A stretch of 11,951 nucleotides of DNA from Ferroglobus sp. (GTDB taxonomy: Archaea > Halobacteriota > Archaeoglobi > Archaeoglobales > Archaeoglobaceae). The stretch lies in NCBI GenBank assembly GCA_015520115.1, contig WAQS01000153.1, positions 1-11,951 on the forward strand, in the 5' to 3' direction. This document shows positions 7,493 through 11,951 of this stretch, in pieces. The notes beneath the pieces are model-generated. The model was not told where the DNA came from. It was given only the letters and a program-made list of their open reading frames with translations, and did no database searches. The translations under genes and the position numbers were made by a program. Numbering within the stretch: the first letter of the stretch is position 1; each line of letters starts with the position of its first letter.

Positions 7493-8074
7493 TTATTCAA
7501 AGACTTTCAGAGCCACTTCGAGATCTTCTTTTCCGTAGATGACAAGAGTGACCTCTTCGACGCTCTTTGCTTCTTTTGAGAAATCCTTCACAGCATCAAG
7601 AAAAGTCTTCACGACTTCCTCAAGGGGGCATCCGTAAATTCCAGCGCTAACCGCTGGAAAGGCTACGCTTCTAAGCATCATCTCCTCAGCTTTTTCAAGG
7701 GGTGCCTTGAAAGCTTTGTACAGCTTTTCCTTCAAACCCTCATTCCAATCTCCCCTGCATATCGGACCGACGGTGTGTATCACGTACTTTATTCCCCTCT
7801 CCTCAAGCTTCATGGCAGGAGTAACTACAACCTCCCCATGTTCGATGTAGTCTCTTCCTATCTGCTCCTTCATCGCTTCTTTGCTTATTCTCGTGTATTC
7901 GGCTGCATTTCCGGCGCATGCTTTAGCTATTGCGTACGCAACTCCCCCACCATGCTCTAAGTATTTATTTGCAGCATTCACGATGGCTTCAGCTGGATAC
8001 TTCGTTATATCTCCCCCAGCCAGCTTCACTTTCAATTTACCCATTTCGATCTCCTTAACAACTTCCACTTCCAT
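7493..8074 (-). CDS. Macro-domain ADP-ribose-binding protein, Af1521-like
   Basis: A 193-residue single macro domain. From memory it is very similar along its whole length to A. fulgidus Af1521, which binds ADP-ribose and mono-ADP-ribosylated proteins. Ligand-binding elements are intact: GGDIT with Asp22 (Af1521 Asp20), IVNAAN with Asn36 (Af1521 Asn34), the HGGGVAYAI loop (41-49), HTVGP and the SAGIYG loop. Likely roles are binding or removing ADP-ribose from proteins, or hydrolysing ADP-ribose derivatives; the true substrate is unknown. I choose ATG 8074 (MEVEVVKE), which fits the Af1521 N-terminus, over an ATG seven codons upstream (8095). GGAG lies about ten bases ahead. It follows the MATE gene by 25 bases, so they may share a transcript. 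Confidence 0.92.
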   Translation of the reverse strand: MEVEVVKEIEMGKLKVKLAGGDITKYPAEAIVNAANKYLEHGGGVAYAIAKACAGNAAEYTRISKEAMKEQIGRDYIEHGEVVVTPAMKLEERGIKYVIHTVGPICRGDWNEGLKEKLYKAFKAPLEKAEEMMLRSVAFPAVSAGIYGCPLEEVVKTFLDAVKDFSKEAKSVEEVTLVIYGKEDLEVALKVFE

Positions 8075-8093
8075 GAAGTTTATTCTCCAGAAC

Positions 8094-8103
8094 AAAATTT
8101 TAA
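8094..8103 (-). promoter_or_regulatory. Possible internal TATA box before the macro-domain gene
   Basis: On the minus strand TTAAAATTTT lies about 25 bases before ATG 8074 and spans the MATE stop codon. The spacing would suit a separate leaderless transcript of the macro-domain gene. AT-richness makes chance likely. Confidence 0.3.
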
Positions 8104-9440
8104 GACTTCGAATAAGCTAACGACCTGACGGTGAGGATAACCCAGAGAAAAGCAACGAGAGATGCAAGAATGTTACCGAAAGTCACTCCGACAACAATTC
8201 CAAAAAAGCCAAAACCCAAAACGAAGGCAAATAAAAACGCTAAGCCAAGTTGCAGTACGACGGTTCTCAAAAAAGTTATCACAAACGCCCTCTCTCCTTT
8301 TCCCATTCCCTGAAAAGTCGAGTTGCTGACGAAGCCAAAGGCGGCAAAGGGTAAGAATGCGGGCATAACTCTGAGAGTTTCGACAAGCTCTTCGTAAATT
8401 ATCTCACTTTTTTCGGAATACGTGAAGAGGAGAGCTATTTTTCCGGAAAGAAGTATCATAACAACGGCTATACAAAGCTCCACAACGAAAGCCAGTCTTA
8501 CGGCGTACAGCAAAGCGGACTTTAATTTTTCAACGTTCTTTCCTCCGTAAGCAGCTCCGGTAACGGCTGTCGTCGCTGCAGCTATTCCGAAAAGAGGTAT
8601 GAAGCCGAAACTTAGAACCCTCCAAGCTGAAGTAAATACAGCAACTCCGTAAATGTCCGTTTTAACTATCAGAGAGTTCAGAATAGCCATTGAGATTGAC
8701 ATCGTCAGCATGGAAAATGAAGAGGGGATTCCAACTCTGAGAATGTCAAAAATAACCCGAAAGTCGAATCTGATCTTTGATAGGACAATCCTAACAAAGC
8801 TTCTTTTTGTTGAAAACACGTAGATTAAAATTAGCAAGGAAATAAGCATCGAGACAGCACTTGCAAGAGCAGCTCCAGAAATGCCAAAACCGAGGAGGTA
8901 AATGAATATCGGGTCCAGAATTATATTTATCACGCTTCCAACCACGTTGGCGTACATTGTCATTTTCGTGTTTCCCTCTCCGTTTAAAATTCCCACAAAA
9001 ACACTATTGAAAACGAGTACGGGAGATGCGAGAACGAGGATGCCCCCATAACTTGAAGCAAGAGTTAAAACAGCTCCCTTCGCACCAACCAAACTTAGAA
9101 TCTCCCCAAGCTTGAAGTGGGTTGTGAGAAGAAAGAGGGAAATTATTAAACCAATAATCACCCCGTGATTTGCGATATTGTTAACATCCTTCCCCCCACC
9201 TATTCCCCTCGAAATAGCTGAAGACAGTCCTATGCTCAGTCCGAAGGACAAGGCGAGAAAGATCATGAAAATCGGAAAGAAAATACCGATAGCCGAAAGA
9301 GCATCGGCACCCAACCCGGCGACCCAGATTCCATCGGCGAAGTTGTAAAGAGTAAAGGCGAGGTTACTTATTATTATCGGAAACGAGAGCTTTGGAATAG
9401 ACTTTCTCGGATCTCCCAGTAAAATCTCTACACTTTCCAC
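8100..9440 (-). CDS. MATE family multidrug/cation efflux transporter
   Basis: A 446-residue integral membrane protein with about twelve hydrophobic segments, the usual MATE size. It belongs to the archaeal/DinF-like group: an N-terminal VEILLGDPRKSIPKLSFPII, FADGIWVAGLGADALSAIG in helix 1, an ILDPIFIYLLGFGISGAALA segment, and the matching second half with SSFSMLTMSISMAILN and GFIPLFGIA. Asp36 and Asp176 correspond, as far as I recall, to Asp41 and Asp184 of Pyrococcus furiosus MATE, which take part in ion coupling. It should export organic cations or other small molecules using a Na+ or H+ gradient; the substrate cannot be read from sequence. The start is GTG 9440 or the adjacent TTG 9443; GTG gives the family-like MESVEILLGDP. 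No SD precedes it and a TATA box is placed for leaderless transcription. Confidence 0.92.
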   Translation of the reverse strand: MESVEILLGDPRKSIPKLSFPIIISNLAFTLYNFADGIWVAGLGADALSAIGIFFPIFMIFLALSFGLSIGLSSAISRGIGGGKDVNNIANHGVIIGLIISLFLLTTHFKLGEILSLVGAKGAVLTLASSYGGILVLASPVLVFNSVFVGILNGEGNTKMTMYANVVGSVINIILDPIFIYLLGFGISGAALASAVSMLISLLILIYVFSTKRSFVRIVLSKIRFDFRVIFDILRVGIPSSFSMLTMSISMAILNSLIVKTDIYGVAVFTSAWRVLSFGFIPLFGIAAATTAVTGAAYGGKNVEKLKSALLYAVRLAFVVELCIAVVMILLSGKIALLFTYSEKSEIIYEELVETLRVMPAFLPFAAFGFVSNSTFQGMGKGERAFVITFLRTVVLQLGLAFLFAFVLGFGFFGIVVGVTFGNILASLVAFLWVILTVRSLAYSKS

Positions 9441-9463
9441 CAAAGAAAACTGATACGTTTTGA

Positions 9464-9471
9464 TTTTTAAA
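9464..9471 (-). promoter_or_regulatory. TATA box for the MATE gene
   Basis: On the minus strand TTTAAAAA lies about 26 bases before the TTG/GTG start, and no ribosome binding site follows. This is the layout of an archaeal leaderless promoter. Confidence 0.55.
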
Positions 9472-9488
9472 GAAAACGATTCGACACA

Positions 9489-9495
9489 TTTTTAA
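9489..9495 (+). promoter_or_regulatory. TATA box for the NfeD protease unit
   Basis: TTTTTAA is centred about 27 bases before ATG 9520, and the sequence between lacks an SD, so the transcript probably begins at or within two bases of the ATG. It lies only about 20 bases from the oppositely directed TATA box of the MATE gene. Confidence 0.55.
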
Positions 9496-9519
9496 CGCTA
9501 AAAATGCCAGAATTTTTTG

Positions 9520-10794
9520 ATGAGAATATTCCTCCCGCTATTGCTCCTCCTTTTAATTGCAAAAGCGGAAGCTTCGAAGGTAGTGGAGGTGAATATAGAA
9601 GGGGCTATTAACGAAGGAACCGTAATAAAGCTTGAGAGGGCGTTTAAGATAGCTGAAGAAGAAAACGCTGAAGCTATTCTAATAACCCTCGACACGCCGG
9701 GGGGATTGGTTAAGTCGACCGAAAAAATAGTTTCGATGATCTTGTCCAGCAGAATTCCCGTAATAACCTACGTTTACCCTCCCGGGGCTTTTTCAGCCTC
9801 AGCCGGTTCGATTATACTCATAGCCGGACACGTAGCTGCGATGAGCGAAGGGACTTCCGTAGGAGCTGCAACGCCAATAGCCGTTGGAGTTGAAGGAACA
9901 AAAGTCGAGGAAAAGGCTGTAAAATACTTGGCAAGTTACGTGAAAAGCATAGCAGAGAAGAGGGGCAGAAATGTAACGGCAATCGAAAAATTCGTAACGG
10001 AAGCCTACAGTTTGTCTGCGAAAGAAGCTTTGAAGTACAATGTTATTGACGTCATCGCTAACTCGAAGGAGGAGCTTTTTGAAAAGATAAACGGATGGGA
10101 AGTTAATGTAAACGGCAAAAAAGTTAGACTAAATTTAGAGAAACCAGAGATTATCTACGTTAAAAACGATTTGAGAGGGGCAATTTACGAATTTCTCACA
10201 AGCCCGGAAATAGCTTCGATACTCCTAATCCTCGGAATTTACCTCCTCATTTTCGGATTAACTTCCCCCGGATACATCCCGGAAACTCTTGGTGCTATTT
10301 TCCTAATCCTCGCCTTAGCCGGGCTTGGGGTAATGCAGATTAATTACCTTGGCGCTTTGCTCATTCTCTTAGCCATAATTTTCCTGATAGCTGAACTTAT
10401 GACTCCAACTTACGGATTTCTTGCTGCAGCATCAATTTTCTGCTTCGTTCTCGGAATGCTCATGCTGATAAACGAACCGATGCTTCCAGAAAAGTTCTAC
10501 AGCGAAGCAAGAAACTTCGTGTTCGGGGTTGCGATAGGAACTGCTTTAATAATGACCTTCGCAATAGTGAAAATTTCCCAGCTGAGAAAAGAAAGAAGAA
10601 AAGTTGGTGGAGAGGCGATAATCGGGAAAAGAGGGGAGGTTATAAGCGTGAATAATAAGACTTTTGCCAAAATCAGAGGGGAAATTTGGGAAGTAGTTTG
10701 CGACGAAAAGCTTGAAGTGGGAGATGAAGTGGAGGTTGTTGGGAGGGAGGGGTTGAAGCTGAAGGTGATAAAGGTTGGTGGAAAGGGAGCTTAA
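9520..10794 (+). CDS. Membrane-bound NfeD/ClpP-class serine protease
   Basis: A 424-residue membrane protease of the long NfeD type, like Pyrococcus PH1510, which cleaves the C-terminus of a stomatin. Order: signal peptide or membrane anchor [18 protein letters not shown] (1-18); ClpP-fold protease domain (about 20-210) with [17 protein letters not shown] (catalytic Ser94) and Lys132 in VEEKAVKYL, matching the Ser97/Lys138 dyad of PH1510 by alignment from memory; four or more membrane helices (about 230-360); and a C-terminal OB-fold NfeD domain (about 364-424, IIGKRGEVI and [10 protein letters not shown]). The protease domain probably faces outside. The ATG is chosen over the preceding TTG because the promoter spacing points to it. 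No stomatin gene lies beside it; it overlaps the DUF357 gene by 17 bases instead. Confidence 0.92.
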   Translation: MRIFLPLLLLLLIAKAEASKVVEVNIEGAINEGTVIKLERAFKIAEEENAEAILITLDTPGGLVKSTEKIVSMILSSRIPVITYVYPPGAFSASAGSIILIAGHVAAMSEGTSVGAATPIAVGVEGTKVEEKAVKYLASYVKSIAEKRGRNVTAIEKFVTEAYSLSAKEALKYNVIDVIANSKEELFEKINGWEVNVNGKKVRLNLEKPEIIYVKNDLRGAIYEFLTSPEIASILLILGIYLLIFGLTSPGYIPETLGAIFLILALAGLGVMQINYLGALLILLAIIFLIAELMTPTYGFLAAASIFCFVLGMLMLINEPMLPEKFYSEARNFVFGVAIGTALIMTFAIVKISQLRKERRKVGGEAIIGKRGEVISVNNKTFAKIRGEIWEVVCDEKLEVGDEVEVVGREGLKLKVIKVGGKGA

Positions 10795-11011
10795 GGAAGA
10801 AACGATCAAGTGGCTGGAGAGGATAAAGAGGAAGAAGTTCAAAGCTAAAAACGGATTTGAGAATTTTGAGAGAAACATCAGAGCGTACATATCCGACTCC
10901 GAATATTTTTTGAGAAAGAACGATTTAATTAGAGCTTTTGAATGCGTCATCTGGGCTTGGGCTTGGTTGGAAATTGGGAAGGAGTACGGATTTCTGGAGG
11001 TGGAGGAATGA
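10778..11011 (+). CDS. DUF357 family small helical protein
   Basis: A 77-residue protein resembling the archaeal DUF357 family, a small helical fold of unknown function; a structure from A. fulgidus exists as far as I recall. The signature is the C-terminal half: [20 protein letters not shown] followed by [18 protein letters not shown], with the N-terminal part rich in Lys, Glu and Arg. The start is GTG 10778 or the adjacent TTG 10775; GGTGA at 10764-10768 could serve either. It overlaps the protease gene by 17 bases and the glutamate dehydrogenase gene by four (ATGA), so it is translated between them from one message. The tryptophan-rich helix suggests a packed surface or partner contact, but no function can be assigned. 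Confidence 0.75.
   Translation: MERELKEETIKWLERIKRKKFKAKNGFENFERNIRAYISDSEYFLRKNDLIRAFECVIWAWAWLEIGKEYGFLEVEE
10996..11002 (+). promoter_or_regulatory. Shine-Dalgarno site for glutamate dehydrogenase
   Basis: GGAGGTG ends five bases before ATG 11008, within the last codons of the DUF357 gene. It supports this start and efficient translation as an internal gene of the operon. Confidence 0.7.
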
Positions 11012-11951
11012 ATCCCTACGAAATGGCTTGTATTCAGCTTGAGAGAGCGGCAGAGATGATAAATTTAAGAGAAGACATTGTAGAGTACCTGAAAGTTCCC
11101 GATAGGGTAATAGAAGTAAAAATCCCGGTAAAAATGGATGACGGAAGAATTGAAGTATTCACCGGCTATAGAGCACAGCACTGCGGAATTAGGGGGCCGT
11201 ACAAGGGAGGGATAAGGTATCATCCGAACGTGAATAGAGACGAAGTCGTTGCTTTGGCTATGTGGATGACTTGGAAATGCGCTGTGGTGAACATACCTTT
11301 CGGCGGGGGAAAGGGAGGAGTAAGAGTCGATCCAAAAAAGCTGAGCGAAAGCGAACTGGAGAGGTTAACGAGAAGGTACACCGCAGCGATACTCCCGATA
11401 ATAGGTCCCGAACGGGATATTCCAGCTCCGGATTTATACACCGACGAGAGGGTGATGGCTTGGATCATGGATACATACAGCGTTTATAGGGGGTACGCTG
11501 TCCCCGGCATTGTAACTGGTAAGCCGGTCGAATTGGGCGGATCCCTCGGAAGGAAATCAGCCACCGGAAGAGGGGTGGCGATAATAACGAGGGAAGTTGC
11601 CAAGCTTCTTGGAGAAGAACTAAAAAACCTGACCGTCGCAATTCAAGGTTTTGGGAACGTGGGATACTATGCTGCCAAAACTCTTTCGGAGATGGGAGCG
11701 AAAATTGTGGCTGTGAGCGACTCAAAAGGAGGAGCTCTAAACTGGGAAGGTTTGGATATCGAAGCTCTTTTCGAACATAAAAAAAGATCTGGAAGCGTTC
11801 TGAATTTCGCGGAAAACATAACAAACGAGGAGCTTTTGAGCTTGGATGTAGACATTTTAATTCCGGCAGCCATCGAGAACGTTATAACGAAGGACAACGT
11901 TAGGGATGTCAAAGCAAGAATAATCGTCGAAGCGGCAAATGGTCCAGTAAC
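11008..11951 (+). CDS. gdhA: Glutamate dehydrogenase (3' end outside the window)
   Basis: Interconverts glutamate and 2-oxoglutarate plus ammonia with NAD(P); cytosolic, probably hexameric. The window holds the first 314 codons of an expected 415-420. The sequence follows hyperthermophile enzymes such as that of Pyrococcus furiosus: [31 protein letters not shown] (Lys66), [12 protein letters not shown] (Lys90), PFGGGKGGV (catalytic Lys102) and DIPAPDLYT (Asp142). The spacing of Lys66, Lys90, Lys102 and Asp142 equals that of the Clostridium symbiosum residues 89, 113, 125 and 165. The nucleotide-binding domain has [14 protein letters not shown] (Gly214, Gly216, Gly219), and [11 protein letters not shown] and VEAANGPV follow. 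The start is set by a strong SD and the [15 protein letters not shown]-terminus. It overlaps the DUF357 stop by four bases. Coenzyme preference cannot be decided here. Confidence 0.96.
   Translation, partial: MNPYEMACIQLERAAEMINLREDIVEYLKVPDRVIEVKIPVKMDDGRIEVFTGYRAQHCGIRGPYKGGIRYHPNVNRDEVVALAMWMTWKCAVVNIPFGGGKGGVRVDPKKLSESELERLTRRYTAAILPIIGPERDIPAPDLYTDERVMAWIMDTYSVYRGYAVPGIVTGKPVELGGSLGRKSATGRGVAIITREVAKLLGEELKNLTVAIQGFGNVGYYAAKTLSEMGAKIVAVSDSKGGALNWEGLDIEALFEHKKRSGSVLNFAENITNEELLSLDVDILIPAAIENVITKDNVRDVKARIIVEAANGPV

Noticed and set aside
7775..8120. Plus-strand open frames of 61 and 79 codons opposite the macro-domain gene
   Set aside because: The minus-strand Af1521-like protein explains the whole interval; the opposite translations show no family features.
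10546..10950. A 134-codon minus-strand open frame opposite the protease/DUF357 junction
   Set aside because: Both plus-strand genes are supported by family motifs, and the antisense product is a low-complexity Ser/Leu/Phe-rich shadow.

Overview
The window looks like a chromosomal stretch from a hyperthermophilic euryarchaeon, most likely of the Archaeoglobales. The evidence is a macro-domain protein that, from memory, closely resembles Archaeoglobus fulgidus Af1521; a glutamate dehydrogenase of the Thermococcus/Archaeoglobus type; the long archaeal form of SAICAR synthase; Shine-Dalgarno sites of the GGAGGTGA kind at internal operon genes; TATA-like boxes about 25 nt before start codons that lack a Shine-Dalgarno site (leaderless transcripts); and Lys/Glu-rich proteins. 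No ribosomal RNA, tRNA, CRISPR array or insertion sequence was seen.

Layout. (1) Positions 1-6594, plus strand: a tightly packed biosynthetic operon with the tail of an unidentified gene, then purE, purC, carA, carB and larB. Most junctions overlap by 4-14 bases; only carA-carB has a short gap. PurE and PurC perform consecutive purine steps (AIR to CAIR to SAICAR). CarA and CarB make carbamoyl phosphate for pyrimidines and arginine. LarB is a PurE-like carboxylase that starts the nickel-pincer nucleotide cofactor. PurE, CarAB and LarB all fix CO2 or bicarbonate, which may be what the operon has in common. (2) 6595-7492: a VapB/VapC toxin-antitoxin pair with its own leaderless promoter, carrying a short tandem hexamer between the TATA box and the start. 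Two imperfect direct repeats flank it, and a possible decayed coding stretch follows it. (3) 7493-9440, minus strand: a MATE-type exporter and, 25 bases downstream, the Af1521-like ADP-ribose-binding macro-domain protein. (4) 9441-9519: a compact divergent promoter region. (5) 9520 to the window end, plus strand: a membrane-bound NfeD/ClpP-like serine protease, a small DUF357 helical protein and the first three quarters of a glutamate dehydrogenase. All three overlap and are probably cotranscribed.

Almost every base is explained by known families. I did not find a convincing undescribed system. The points most worth a second look are the class II (animal-type) PurE beside PurC, the carboxylation theme of the operon, the repeats and hexamers around vapBC, and the unusual partners of the NfeD protease.
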